DNA of 64,000 nt. Origin: VRUE01 sp036265675 (GTDB lineage: Bacteria > Actinomycetota > Thermoleophilia > Solirubrobacterales > 70-9). Below the pieces are notes generated by a model, which made no database searches, was not told where the DNA came from, and was given only the letters and a program-made list of their open reading frames with translations. Below, piece by piece: positions 1 through 8,364 of the stretch (within the stretch, counting starts at the first letter, position 1; every line of letters starts with the position of its first letter). The stretch is from positions 62,001 through 126,000 of the forward strand of contig DATAOP010000049.1 of NCBI GenBank assembly GCA_036265675.1, in the 5' to 3' direction. The position numbers and the translations under genes are program-made.

Positions 1-1
1 T

Positions 2-109
2 CTCGCCCTGATCAACGCGGTCTCACACGTGATCGCCGACGAGCAGCGCGGCGACGGCGGGCTGACGGCGGTCTTCAGCGAGATGGGCGGCGTCCGCGAG
101 GACGCTTAG
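2..109 (+). CDS. C-terminal fragment of an unidentified protein
   Basis: The last 35 codons of a gene that begins before the window, ending in TAG. The visible residues are helical and acidic (LALINAVSHVIADEQ, then AVFSEMGGVRED). They are too few to assign a family. The stop codon overlaps the stop of the convergent hydrolase gene by 4 nt, which matches the tight packing of the region. Confidence 0.55.
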   Translation, partial: LALINAVSHVIADEQRGDGGLTAVFSEMGGVREDA

Positions 110-1038
110 ACGGTCGGCCGGCCGAGGTGGCGGGCGAGGAAGTCGGCCTCGACGCCGATGCTGCGCCCCGCGTAGAGGTCGAAGTGGCCGCACTCGAAGG
201 TCTCGAGCTCGCCGGCCACGGCCCGTCGCGCGAGCTCCGCGGCGGGGCCGGGCGGGCAGAGGAGGTCCTCGGCGCCGGCAAGCACGAGCACCGGGCAATC
301 GACGTCTCCCGCGACCCGCAGCGGGTTCGGGGTCCGCAGCCGCGGGCGCAGGACGACGCGGTTCTCCCAGATCGCGCCGCCCGGGAGCTCGGCCCGGTCT
401 CCGGGGGGATTCAGGCGGGCATCCGCGGGGAGCAGTCCCCGCTCCCCGGCGGCGGCGTCCTCGCGCACCAGGATCGCCGCCTCGCCGGGTCTGCCGCCGA
501 CGGCGACACCGCGGGGCTCGCGGCCGAGCAGCATCCGCATCCGGTCGCCGGCGGCCGCCGCGGCGAGTCGCAGCAGCGGCGTTCCCGCCGAGCGCTGCGT
601 CTCCCGCCCCGGCACGAACGGGGCCATGCAGACGACCGCAGCGACGTCATCACGCCGGCGGGCCGAGTCGAGCACCTGAGCGCAGCTCGCCGACCCGCCC
701 CACAGCCCGAGCCGCCCGCTGTCGAGATCCTCGCGGTCGCGGGCGTATCCGATCGCGGCGGCCAGGTCCTCGGCCAGCATCCGGGCGTCGTAGAGCTGGC
801 GCGGCTCGCCCTCGCTGCCGCCGAAGCCGCGGCAATCGAACTGGAGGGTCGCGATCCCGCGCTCGGCGAAGGCCTGCCCGCGGTCGGAGTAGCAGGTCAT
901 CTGGCGCACCCCGGCGGTTGAGTGCAGCATCACGACGCAGGGATGAGGGCCCTCGCCGGCCGGGAGATGGAGCCGGCCGGCGCAGCGGGCCGCGCCCGAA
1001 CGGAACTCGACCTCGGCGATCGAGGCCACCGCGCTCAC
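106..1038 (-). CDS. alpha/beta hydrolase
   Basis: A 310-aa cytoplasmic alpha/beta-hydrolase of the dienelactone-hydrolase/peptidase-S9-like type. The strand-3 HSTAGVRQ oxyanion loop is near residue 39. The nucleophile elbow is GLWGGSAS around residue 110, and WGGSAS replaces the usual GxSxG. The acid is in LAGAEDLLCPP and the catalytic His in ECGHFDLY near the C terminus. The substrate cannot be told. It is the last gene of a four-gene operon. Its GTG start overlaps the TGA of the TetR gene (GTGA), so the two are probably translationally coupled and the regulator probably controls it. Confidence 0.85.
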   Translation of the reverse strand: MSAVASIAEVEFRSGAARCAGRLHLPAGEGPHPCVVMLHSTAGVRQMTCYSDRGQAFAERGIATLQFDCRGFGGSEGEPRQLYDARMLAEDLAAAIGYARDREDLDSGRLGLWGGSASCAQVLDSARRRDDVAAVVCMAPFVPGRETQRSAGTPLLRLAAAAAGDRMRMLLGREPRGVAVGGRPGEAAILVREDAAAGERGLLPADARLNPPGDRAELPGGAIWENRVVLRPRLRTPNPLRVAGDVDCPVLVLAGAEDLLCPPGPAAELARRAVAGELETFECGHFDLYAGRSIGVEADFLARHLGRPTV

Positions 1039-1637
1039 CGGTAGAGGCCGCCGCGGAGAAGCTCGACGTTGGCGTCCACCCAGCGGTCGAGGTTCCGGCC
1101 CTCCAGCAACGGACCGCCGACATCGCCCTCGAGCAGCGGCCGAAAGCTGAGCGGCGCCCAGACCAGGAAGAAGTGCTGGAGGGTCGCCCAGACGCGATCG
1201 GCATCGGCGCGGATGGCGCCCGCTTCGATCAGCCTCTCGATCTCCTCCCGGCCCGAGGAGACCATCAGCCCGAACAGGCGCGCGGCTCCCGGGGTCACCT
1301 CGACCATGGCCCGGCCCAGATAGGCGCAGACATCGGGGCGCTCGCGCATCACCGTCGCCGTCTGCTCGGCGCGCCGGCGCAGGAGCTCGGCAGGCGGTTG
1401 ATCCTCCACGTCACGATAGGCCTCGCCGAACGCGCGGATCGCCGCCTCGTCGACCGCGGCCACCAATCCGTCCTTGCCGCCGAAATGGTGGACGATCAGA
1501 GCCGGTGAGACCCCTGTGTCCCGTGCGACCTCGCGCAGCGAGGTGGCGCCGATGCCGCCGTCGCCGAACAGACGCATCGCCCGAGCGACGATCTGCTCGC
1601 GAGCTGTCTCGGCGGCAATCGGGGCGGCTGAACGCAT
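1035..1637 (-). CDS. TetR/AcrR family transcriptional regulator
   Basis: A 200-aa TetR repressor. The N-terminal helix-turn-helix spans about residues 25-60, with TSLREVARDTGVSPALIVHHF giving the recognition helix and the typical xxYxHF-like ending. The C-terminal ligand domain is alpha-helical and has no recognisable ligand signature. It sits between a GST-N domain gene (25 nt upstream) and the hydrolase (4-nt overlap downstream). A 16-bp inverted repeat lies just upstream of the ATG over a -10-like TACAGT, which suggests autoregulation. With that -10 the transcript would be nearly leaderless, which fits the absence of a Shine-Dalgarno sequence. Confidence 0.9.
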   Translation of the reverse strand: MRSAAPIAAETAREQIVARAMRLFGDGGIGATSLREVARDTGVSPALIVHHFGGKDGLVAAVDEAAIRAFGEAYRDVEDQPPAELLRRRAEQTATVMRERPDVCAYLGRAMVEVTPGAARLFGLMVSSGREEIERLIEAGAIRADADRVWATLQHFFLVWAPLSFRPLLEGDVGGPLLEGRNLDRWVDANVELLRGGLYR

Positions 1638-1649
1638 GTTCAGCCAAGA

Positions 1650-1665
1650 CTGTACAGGTGTTCAG
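1650..1665. promoter_or_regulatory. putative TetR operator
   Basis: A 16-bp inverted repeat, CTGTACA-GG-TGTTCAG, has one mismatch between the arms. A further TGTTCAG lies at 1637-1643, over the TetR start codon. On the minus strand a -10-like TACAGT (1654-1649) lies inside the repeat. Binding here would block transcription of the TetR and hydrolase genes. Confidence 0.5.
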
Positions 1666-1949
1666 GGTGCGGCGGTGCCCTCGTCTGCCTCGAACAGCCC
1701 GCCGGCGCGGATCCGCTCCGCCATGTCCTTGGACTCCTCGCGGTAGGTGTTGCCGTCCTCGAACTCGATGACGGGGTACTTGCGCTGGCCCGAGAGGCGT
1801 TCCAGGTCCTCGCGCTTGCCTGCGGAGAGTGGGCCCTTCACGACCTCGTACTCGATCCCCGCCTCGTCGAGCGCCTTCTGCACCTTCCAGCACGGATGGG
1901 CGCCGATCTTCACCCACAGGAGAGAACAGCGGTGAAGCTTCACGGCCAT
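1662..1949 (-). CDS. glutaredoxin-like / GST N-terminal domain protein
   Basis: A 95-aa single-domain protein with a thioredoxin fold of the GST-N type. It has an N-terminal beta strand (MAVKLHRC), a monothiol site HPCWKVQKAL at about residues 18-27, and the cis-proline loop in RKYPVIEFEDG. It is shorter than a full glutathione transferase because the helical C-terminal domain is absent. Such stand-alone domains are common in actinobacteria, and their thiol partner is unknown. It starts 9 nt after the MBL hydrolase gene ends and is the second gene of the operon. Confidence 0.85.
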   Translation of the reverse strand: MAVKLHRCSLLWVKIGAHPCWKVQKALDEAGIEYEVVKGPLSAGKREDLERLSGQRKYPVIEFEDGNTYREESKDMAERIRAGGLFEADEGTAAP

Positions 1950-1958
1950 GTTCCGACC

Positions 1959-2765
1959 CTAACCGATGTCGACGGGGTCGCCGATCGGGAGCCAGCGGAC
2001 GCTGTCACGCATCTCGGGCGGAGCGCCGGCGAACTCCGCCTCGATCGCGTCGCGGTCCTGGCGAAAATGCTTCCAGCCCTCGTAATGAATCGGGACCGTC
2101 ACCCGCGGGCGCAGCAGGGAGCAGAGCTCGACCGCCTGCGCCGCGGTCATCGTGTAGTGGACCGGGCCTGAGATCGGGAACCTGACGCCACCGAGATGGA
2201 TCAGCGCGGTGTCGACGTCGAGGCGATCGGCCACCGCCCGAACCCCCTCGTAGAGGACGGTGTCGCCCGAGATCCAGAGGACTCCGCCCCTCTGGCCCTC
2301 CCAGGCCAGCGAGAAGCCGACGACCTCGCCGACGATCGGGTGGCTCAGCGGCGGGCCGTGGCGGCAGGGCGTCGCCGTCACCTCGATCGCCGGCCTCCCC
2401 TGAGCCTCGAGGCTCGTGCTCTCCCAGGCCGCGAGGCCGCGGGCGTTCCCTCCCAGGCGCCCGGCGCCGGGGACGGTCGTGATGACGGCGCCGGCGCTCG
2501 GCAGCAGCTCGCGACCGGCGCGGTCGAGGTTGTCGTCGTGATGGTCGTGGCTGAGGAGGACGGCATCGATCCGGCCAAGCTCGTCCGGACTGAGCGCCGG
2601 GCCGGCGAGCTTCTTCGAGCCGGTCCCCCAGCCGAACCGGTAGCTGCCGCCGGCGGGGTCGAAGGTCGGGTCGGTCAGCAGCCGCCAGGCGCCGATCTCG
2701 AGCAGGGCGGTCGGCCCGCCGATGTGGGTGATGCGGACCGCGGTCACGTCTCCTCGCCCCTCCAT
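1959..2765 (-). CDS. MBL-fold metal-dependent hydrolase (UlaG-like)
   Basis: A metallo-beta-lactamase-fold protein of about 268 aa. It carries the zinc motif SHDHHDDN, a second-shell CRHGPP segment, ISGDTVLYEG and the C-terminal IHYEGWKHF. These features match the UlaG/YhfI-like branch, which usually hydrolyses phosphodiester or lactone substrates. The start is uncertain. ATG at 2765 has no ribosome site, while GTG at 2747 has GAGGAG only 2 nt away and gives VTAVRITHIGG, where homologues usually begin. It is the first gene of the operon and is divergent from the secreted protein at 2828. Confidence 0.87.
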   Translation of the reverse strand: MEGRGDVTAVRITHIGGPTALLEIGAWRLLTDPTFDPAGGSYRFGWGTGSKKLAGPALSPDELGRIDAVLLSHDHHDDNLDRAGRELLPSAGAVITTVPGAGRLGGNARGLAAWESTSLEAQGRPAIEVTATPCRHGPPLSHPIVGEVVGFSLAWEGQRGGVLWISGDTVLYEGVRAVADRLDVDTALIHLGGVRFPISGPVHYTMTAAQAVELCSLLRPRVTVPIHYEGWKHFRQDRDAIEAEFAGAPPEMRDSVRWLPIGDPVDIG

Positions 2766-2827
2766 CCAGGCGGACCGTAATCGACCCGCGACTGGACCGG
2801 TGCGCTCCGGCGGGCTAGGCTGGCTGT

Positions 2828-4702
2828 GTGAGGCTCCCAACCGGGTGCCGATGTCTTGTCCTCGTGGCTCTCGTCCTGGCTGCGGCTGCCGTCCTTGCGC
2901 CCGTTGCCGACGGAAAGGGCAAGAAGTCGGCCTGCAAGGGCACGAAGGTGGCGGTCAAGGTCGGCGGGAGGAGGACCTGCCAAGCATTCTCGAAGGTCTT
3001 CCCCACCCCGAAGGACGTGGATCTCAGGCTCTCCTACCTTCGCCAGGCACTCAAACTCGACCCGGCGAAGGTCGCTCCGAAGAAGAAGCGAAAGCGCATC
3101 CACTCGCTGCAGAGTGGCTTCGGGGCCACCGGCAGGCGTCTCCAGAAGAAGCTGCTGGCGTCACTGCCGAAGGCGTTGGCCTACTTCGACCGCAAGCGAG
3201 GAGACGCTCGCTCCGCTTCCCTCCTCGGCCCAACGGCGCTGGGGTCGGCGAACTGCGGTGTCGGGCCGGCCAGCGAGCGGGGCAGGCTCGGCGGAAGCAC
3301 CTCGGTGACCCTGCTGGGTGACAACGGCATGCTGATCGAAACCGAGGCTGCCGGATACACCGTCCGGGTGAGCTTCGTCTCCTGCGGCGGCGTCGACCGC
3401 TTCTCGGTTCCGGAGTGCCCGAAGGCGAATGGGAGCGTCGACGCCAAAGGGACCGGGGATTTCCGGGCAACGACCGAAGTCTGGAAGGGAAACCGGCTGG
3501 AAGAACGCACCAGCACGAACTTCGAAGACTCGGCGGAGATCCACGGCGAGGTCGGCGCGGACGCGAAGCTCAGGTTCATCAGGGTCAAGCACAAACAGGA
3601 AATGCTGATCATTTCGAGGAAAGTCGGCGGCGCCTACAGGGGCGGGATGGAACGCGACATCGAAATCCGGATGCCGGGCGGCCAGTACGACCCGGCGAGC
3701 GCACGCGCGAAACCTCTGGGCGACCCGGTTTCCGCGAATTTCGGCGCCGATGCATTCCGGAAGACGGCGGCGGCGGCGCTCAGCGGCTACCGGAGTGCCG
3801 AGGCCAGGTGGAGCAGCTTCGATCGCAAACCGTTCTGTGCCCAGACTGTCTTCTCGCCCCCCGCTGACACGATCAAGGTGAAAAGCGGAGAGAAAAATCA
3901 GCTCGGCATCTACGCCAGGGCGGCGGCGGACGGTGGACGGGCTACGGCGGCGAGGTGGTCCCTGATCGGCCCGGTGAATGCGAATTTCTCCCCCGCAGCA
4001 TCGGAGGAGCCGGCGCCGACCATTCAGTACACGGTGACCAAAACCCCGCAGGGAAACGAGGTCAGGGTGACGGCCAGATTCACATCGACCGCCGGGGTGG
4101 GCGAAGACAGCTGGAAGCAGCCGCTCGAAGTTGGCCTGCCGGAAAGGTTCGCGATGACGTTTTCGGGCTCCGCCTCCTACGACTCGAGTGAAGTGGGGAC
4201 CGGAGGAGGCACCGCGAACTGGAGCGGGAACGTGGAACTCCGCGAAATCCCCAGCCCCTACCCGCCGGGATCGTTCCCCTACGAACTCGCGCAGTACAAA
4301 ATCGCCTCGGGCTCGATCACGTACTCGTACTCCGGGGCGTTCGGTAATGAATGCTCCGCGACCGCGTCCGGCCCGATCGACCTCGCCCAGCAGCCCGACC
4401 TGGCTGGCGGGGCCGTTCTCTCCATATTCGACAAATCGCCGCGCGAGTACACCATCTTCCTCCCGATGCCGGTGACGAATGAAGCCGAGGTCCCCGGGAC
4501 TCTCGGACCCTGCGACAACCCCGAAGACGAAAAGGCGATCGACTTCTTGCCTGGAATCGGAGGGCCGTTGCTCGTCAGCGCGCCACTCCCCGGCGGCCCG
4601 GTCAGTGAGGGCTGGGCGTTCTCCGGGCAGAGCTCGTCAAACCTGACGGGCTATCCGGATCAGCACTGGCAGTGGAACGCCAGCCCGATCTCCTCCCCCT
4701 GA
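2828..4702 (+). CDS. secreted protein of unknown function
   Basis: A 624-aa protein with a GTG start and a clear signal peptide (hydrophobic LVALVLAAAAVLAPVADG, cleaved near residue 29). A short Cys/Lys-rich stretch follows (KSACKGTKVAV ... RTCQAF), then a basic helix-rich segment to about residue 115. The rest is a beta-rich, Gly/Ser/Thr-rich body with several spaced Cys residues and a GSASYDSSE...TANWSGNVEL stretch near residue 440. I do not recognise a domain. It stands alone on the plus strand, divergent from the MBL operon and convergent with the catalase gene. Confidence 0.85.
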   Translation: MRLPTGCRCLVLVALVLAAAAVLAPVADGKGKKSACKGTKVAVKVGGRRTCQAFSKVFPTPKDVDLRLSYLRQALKLDPAKVAPKKKRKRIHSLQSGFGATGRRLQKKLLASLPKALAYFDRKRGDARSASLLGPTALGSANCGVGPASERGRLGGSTSVTLLGDNGMLIETEAAGYTVRVSFVSCGGVDRFSVPECPKANGSVDAKGTGDFRATTEVWKGNRLEERTSTNFEDSAEIHGEVGADAKLRFIRVKHKQEMLIISRKVGGAYRGGMERDIEIRMPGGQYDPASARAKPLGDPVSANFGADAFRKTAAAALSGYRSAEARWSSFDRKPFCAQTVFSPPADTIKVKSGEKNQLGIYARAAADGGRATAARWSLIGPVNANFSPAASEEPAPTIQYTVTKTPQGNEVRVTARFTSTAGVGEDSWKQPLEVGLPERFAMTFSGSASYDSSEVGTGGGTANWSGNVELREIPSPYPPGSFPYELAQYKIASGSITYSYSGAFGNECSATASGPIDLAQQPDLAGGAVLSIFDKSPREYTIFLPMPVTNEAEVPGTLGPCDNPEDEKAIDFLPGIGGPLLVSAPLPGGPVSEGWAFSGQSSSNLTGYPDQHWQWNASPISSP

Positions 4703-4715
4703 GGCCGCCGGCGGC

Positions 4716-5615
4716 CTACTGCGCTGAGGCGCGGTGCTCGTAGGAGATCGAGTAGGCGCGGGCCCGGAAGCGCAGGACCGGGTCGTCCGAGAGCTCGATC
4801 CCGTCGGTGACGCGGGTCGGGTCGTAGACGTGCTCGTCGCCCTCCTCGCTCGGGCCCGTGACCGCGAGCGTGCCGACGACGATGCGGTCGCGATCCTCCG
4901 GCCAGGTTGAGGAGGGATCGTCCGGGTCGTCGCCGGGCCCCGCGACCTGGACCTCGAGCTCGAACCGGGCGGGGCCGTCCGCGAGGCGCGCATCGAGGTC
5001 CTCGCGCAGGTAGTCGCGGCCGCGGCGCCTGGCCTCGCCTCGCGCCAGCGGCTCGAGCTCGATCGTCGGCCGCCACGTGTAGCGGACGTAGCGCTCGCCG
5101 CCGTCGGCGTCGATCCAGCGGAAGGCGTGGAGCGCGTAGTAGGTGATCGCGGCGTAGCTCGGGGGCGGCTTCAGCAGCGCCAGGTTCCCCCTCAGCGCCC
5201 CGATCGCGCCGGGGTTGCGAGCGAGGAACAGGGGGAGCCTCAGGGCCGAGGTCGCGGTCGGCTTGGTGAGCCGGATGAACTCGACGAAAGGGCCGGCGTC
5301 CTTGAACGGGAACCGGGGCAGGGTCTGGCAGGAGATGTCGGTGCGGGAGCCGTCGGGCAGGTGGAAGGAGACGGCCAGGCCGCGGACGTCCGGGGCGTAA
5401 TCGGGCGCGCCGGGGTCGCCGCCCCCGTTCGAGAACCGGGCCGTGACCTCGACCGGATCGCCCTGCATGTGGGCCGCCCGGGTCAGGCTCGCCGCCTCGG
5501 GGGTCGCCGTGAAGGTCCCCGAGTAGACGCTGCCCTTGGCGTGCAGGGCACGGCTCCCCGGGTGAGCGCCGAATTTGAAGTGCGCCGCCTCGATCGCCTG
5601 CTCGGGCGTGGTCAC
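4716..5615 (-). CDS. catalase family peroxidase
   Basis: A 299-aa heme peroxidase of the small catalase-like family, much shorter than monofunctional catalases (about 480-750 aa). The distal His is in LHAKGSVYSGTF (about residue 24). The distal Asn is in ARFSNGGGDP, followed by PDVRGLAVSFHL. The proximal heme ligand motif R-x3-Y is in RFRARAYSISY near the C terminus. No signal peptide is seen, so it is probably cytosolic and acts on organic or hydrogen peroxides. The start is GTG (GTG ACC ACG). It is divergent from the DksA-like gene. Confidence 0.85.
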   Translation of the reverse strand: MTTPEQAIEAAHFKFGAHPGSRALHAKGSVYSGTFTATPEAASLTRAAHMQGDPVEVTARFSNGGGDPGAPDYAPDVRGLAVSFHLPDGSRTDISCQTLPRFPFKDAGPFVEFIRLTKPTATSALRLPLFLARNPGAIGALRGNLALLKPPPSYAAITYYALHAFRWIDADGGERYVRYTWRPTIELEPLARGEARRRGRDYLREDLDARLADGPARFELEVQVAGPGDDPDDPSSTWPEDRDRIVVGTLAVTGPSEEGDEHVYDPTRVTDGIELSDDPVLRFRARAYSISYEHRASAQ

Positions 5616-5653
5616 CGGCGCCAGCCTACCCCGCGGGCCGGTACGGTATCGGC

Positions 5654-5995
5654 GTGGACGAGACGCACGCCAAGGAGCTGCTCGCGCGCGAGCGGCAGCA
5701 GATTGAGGATGAGCTCGCGACGCTGCGCCGCGAAGGCACAGAGGAGGGCGACGAGCGCATCGAGCCGGGCGACATGAACTCCGAGGGCCTGTACCAGGAC
5801 GAGCTCGACGCCGGACGCGCCCAGGACCTGAACGCGAGGCTGGCGGCCGTCGAGCGCGCCGAAGAGCGACTTGCGGCGGGGACCTACGGCCTCTCGACGC
5901 TGAGCGGCGAGCCGATCCCGGACGAGCGCCTCGAGGCCCAGCCCGCGGCGGAGCTGACGGTCGCCGAGGAGGAACGGCGGCCGCGGTCGGAGTGA
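5654..5995 (+). CDS. DksA/TraR-like protein lacking the zinc finger cysteines
   Basis: A 113-aa protein with the layout of DksA/TraR proteins. An N-terminal coiled coil (ELLARERQQIEDELATL) is followed by a short loop with the acidic pair EEGDERIEPGD. A second helix (LNARLAAVERAEERLAAG) leads into the zinc-finger region GTYGLSTLSGEPIPDERLEA. All four Cys of the canonical CxxC...CxxC finger are replaced, so no zinc can be bound there. Known family members act in the secondary channel of RNA polymerase, and whether this one does is inference. The start is GTG. Confidence 0.8.
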   Translation: MDETHAKELLARERQQIEDELATLRREGTEEGDERIEPGDMNSEGLYQDELDAGRAQDLNARLAAVERAEERLAAGTYGLSTLSGEPIPDERLEAQPAAELTVAEEERRPRSE

Positions 5996-5999
5996 CCGG

Positions 6000-6242
6000 C
6001 TACTGCTCGTAGCCCTCGACGACGTCGGGGCCGCGCGGAGAGGTGTCGTCGGTCCCGAGGCCAAACTCCTCGTGACCCTTGCGCTGGCGCAGCAGGTCCC
6101 AGCAGGTGTCGAGTTCGACCTTGAGCTCCTCGAGGCGGGCGTGCCGCTCGGGATCCGGCCCTTCGTCGACGGCGGCGTCGCCGAGACGCCGCTCCTCCGC
6201 AACCAGCTCCTGAATCGTCTCGCGCAGGCTTTGGTCGTCCAT
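6000..6242 (-). CDS. DUF2630 family protein
   Basis: A small acidic 80-aa protein beginning MDDQSLRETIQELVAEE, a hallmark of the actinobacterial DUF2630 family. It is a predicted helical hairpin (residues 3-55) with a disordered acidic tail. No function is known. It begins 5 nt after the VOC gene ends and is probably cotranscribed with it. It is convergent with the DksA-like gene. Confidence 0.85.
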   Translation of the reverse strand: MDDQSLRETIQELVAEERRLGDAAVDEGPDPERHARLEELKVELDTCWDLLRQRKGHEEFGLGTDDTSPRGPDVVEGYEQ

Positions 6243-6247
6243 CGAGT

Positions 6248-6889
6248 TCACAATACCGGGGTCATCAGGGCGACCGGCAGGCTCAGCCCGGCCGAGCGCC
6301 GCAGGGTCGCGATCCGGCGGCCGGGCTGGATCGCGTCGCGGACCTCGCCGACCCGATCGCCGAGCGATGCCACGGTCGCGTCGAGGTCGGGCGCCGTGAA
6401 CGCGAGCCCCCAGAAGAAGGCAGGGTGGTCTCCCCCGGCCCGCTCGATCGCCTCCGGGGGCTCCTGGACGACCTCGAGGATGACCGCGCCGAGGCGGAAG
6501 AACGCCTGCCGGGGCGCGCCCGCCGGCGTTGGCTCGTCGCGGATCCGGCGGAGGTCGAGGCCGGCAGCCTCGATGGCAGCGATGGTGCGCTCGAGATCGG
6601 GCGTGATCACGACGACGTGGTCGAGGGCGGCGACACCGTTCGGGTGAGCGGGTGCGGTGTCCGGCGGCGGCCGCTCGGAGCGTGCGGTCGGGATCCCGTC
6701 GAGGGCGCCCGAGGCGGCGATCCCCCGCAGCGACCATTCGGTGATGCCGCGGCCCAGGCCCCCGCCTGCGAGCCCGATCCGTGTGTCGCCGACCACGCAT
6801 CGATCACCGTCGACCGCGAACCCGACCTCCCGCCAGGCCGCGGGAGAGTCGGCGACGGTCAGCTCGTCGAGGGTCACCGGCACGGGCAC
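6248..6889 (-). CDS. VOC (glyoxalase-like) family protein
   Basis: A 213-aa protein with a vicinal-oxygen-chelate fold. The C-terminal half holds HVVVITPDLERTIAAIEAAG, then QAFFRLGAVILEVVQEP and FWGLAFTAPDLDATVASLG. These give the two beta-alpha-beta-beta-beta halves, with a His and a Glu as plausible metal ligands. Substrate and metal are unknown. The start is GTG at 6889, without a clear ribosome site. It is the first gene of a pair with DUF2630. Confidence 0.82.
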   Translation of the reverse strand: MPVPVTLDELTVADSPAAWREVGFAVDGDRCVVGDTRIGLAGGGLGRGITEWSLRGIAASGALDGIPTARSERPPPDTAPAHPNGVAALDHVVVITPDLERTIAAIEAAGLDLRRIRDEPTPAGAPRQAFFRLGAVILEVVQEPPEAIERAGGDHPAFFWGLAFTAPDLDATVASLGDRVGEVRDAIQPGRRIATLRRSAGLSLPVALMTPVL

Positions 6890-6970
6890 ACGCTAGCCGC
6901 AGGCGGCCCAGTTTCGCCGGCATCCCCGCGGGTAAGCGCGAGAGGAGGACAACGAGCGAAGGAGGACTCC

Positions 6971-7396
6971 ATGCCAGAGACCATTCGAGAGGTGATGACG
7001 CCGGATCCAGCCCGGGTCAAACCCGACGACCTCCTGACCGACGCGGCGAAGGCGATGAGCCAGGGGGACTTCGGCGCCGTGGTGGTCGTCGACGACGAGG
7101 GCGGCAACGTGCGCGGCATCCTCACCGACCGCGACATCGTGGTCCGCGCCGTGGCCGAGAGCAAGGATCCGGGTTCGACCGTCGTCCGCGAGGTCTTCAC
7201 AACCGAACCGACGACCCTCTCTCCCGATGACAGCCTCGACGAGGCGGTCGACGCGCTGCGCGAGTCGCATGTGCGCAGGCTGCCGGTGGTCGAGGGCTCC
7301 GAGGTGGTGGGCATCGTCTCGATCGGCGACCTCGCCCAGGCGCGCGACGAGAAGTCTGCACTGGCCGACATCAGCGCCGCCGCACCGAACCACTGA
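6971..7396 (+). CDS. CBS domain pair protein
   Basis: A 141-aa protein made almost wholly of two CBS domains (Bateman module). The first is at about residues 5-60 (VMTPDPARVKPDDLL ... GILTDRDIV) and the second at about 72-125 (VFTTEPTTLSPDDSL ... GIVSIGDLA). Such modules bind adenine nucleotides and sense energy charge. No effector domain is attached. A strong ribosome site, GGAGG, is placed 5 nt before the ATG, unlike most genes here. It is convergent with the MscS gene. Confidence 0.92.
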   Translation: MPETIREVMTPDPARVKPDDLLTDAAKAMSQGDFGAVVVVDDEGGNVRGILTDRDIVVRAVAESKDPGSTVVREVFTTEPTTLSPDDSLDEAVDALRESHVRRLPVVEGSEVVGIVSIGDLAQARDEKSALADISAAAPNH

Positions 7397-7405
7397 CAGG
7401 CCCCG

Positions 7406-8353
7406 TTACTCGCCCGCGGCGGGGCGGCCTCCCCCGTCCGTTCCCGCCGCGGCGAGGGGCCTGTGCAGCGCCTCGAGCACCTGGTCGGCAAGCGCCGAGC
7501 CATCCTGCGGCTGCACCGGCGTGGCATTGATCCTCAGCACGACCCCGTCGTCGTCGATCTCCTCGAGACCGACATGGGGCGGATAGCGGGTCGGGACCGA
7601 GATCGATTCGCGGAGACGTTGCTCGATCTCGTGCGGGCTGGCACCGTGCCCGAAACGGACCCGCACGTCGAGCTTCTCCGGCTCGCGCAGAGGAACGATG
7701 ACCAACGTCAGCAGGACCGAGTTCGGGACCCGGAGGCGGTCGGCGCCCTGCGCGAGCGTCGTGTAGAAGAGGCCGAGCGAGCTCACCGTCCCCTCCAGCG
7801 AGCCGGCGAGCGCCCCGCCGACCAGGCGCACCCGCTGCCCCACCCGGAACGGTCTCGTCCCCTGCAGGACGATGCCGGCGAAGATGTTGCTGACCGTCTG
7901 CTGCGCCGCGAGGCCGAGGACGATCGCCGTGAAGGCGCCGCCGACCGCCAGCGTGCCCATCGTCACCCCGGCGATCCTCAGCGCGACGATGACGACGACT
8001 AAGAGCGAGACAAGCCGGACCAGGAACCCGACCGTCCCCGCCACAGAGGGGTCGAGGCGCCGGTAGAAGACGGGCGAGAGCCAGCGCCCCAGCAGGGTCG
8101 CGGCGGCGGAGCCGGCGACGACTATGACGACCACGGCGAGCACCTGGATCCATGTTTCGTAGCCAGGGGCCAGCTCGCCGCGCCGGCCATAGAGGACCAG
8201 CACCCCCGCGATCAGGATGAGCGCGACGAGCAGCAGACCCTTGCGGGGCCGGCCACCGAGGAACTCGACCTCTTCTCCGAGCCCGGCGGAGCGCCAGAGA
8301 TCGGTCCTGGTCTGAAAAAGATCTGCGCGGAGCCTTTGTCGGACAGGGGGCAT
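7406..8353 (-). CDS. MscS family mechanosensitive ion channel
   Basis: A 315-aa membrane protein with about four membrane segments (near residues 40-57, 68-90, 105-128 and the pore helix 131-150). The pore is followed by the MscS signature in AQQTVSNIFAGIVLQGTRPF and VGQRVRLVGG. The beta domain and an alpha/beta C-terminal domain (EIEQRLRESI ... PPHVGLEEIDDDGVVLRI) follow. It probably releases solutes on hypo-osmotic shock. It lies 11 nt after the MFS gene in the same orientation. Confidence 0.9.
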   Translation of the reverse strand: MPPVRQRLRADLFQTRTDLWRSAGLGEEVEFLGGRPRKGLLLVALILIAGVLVLYGRRGELAPGYETWIQVLAVVVIVVAGSAAATLLGRWLSPVFYRRLDPSVAGTVGFLVRLVSLLVVVIVALRIAGVTMGTLAVGGAFTAIVLGLAAQQTVSNIFAGIVLQGTRPFRVGQRVRLVGGALAGSLEGTVSSLGLFYTTLAQGADRLRVPNSVLLTLVIVPLREPEKLDVRVRFGHGASPHEIEQRLRESISVPTRYPPHVGLEEIDDDGVVLRINATPVQPQDGSALADQVLEALHRPLAAAGTDGGGRPAAGE

Positions 8354-8364
8354 CAGGCTTCGAG

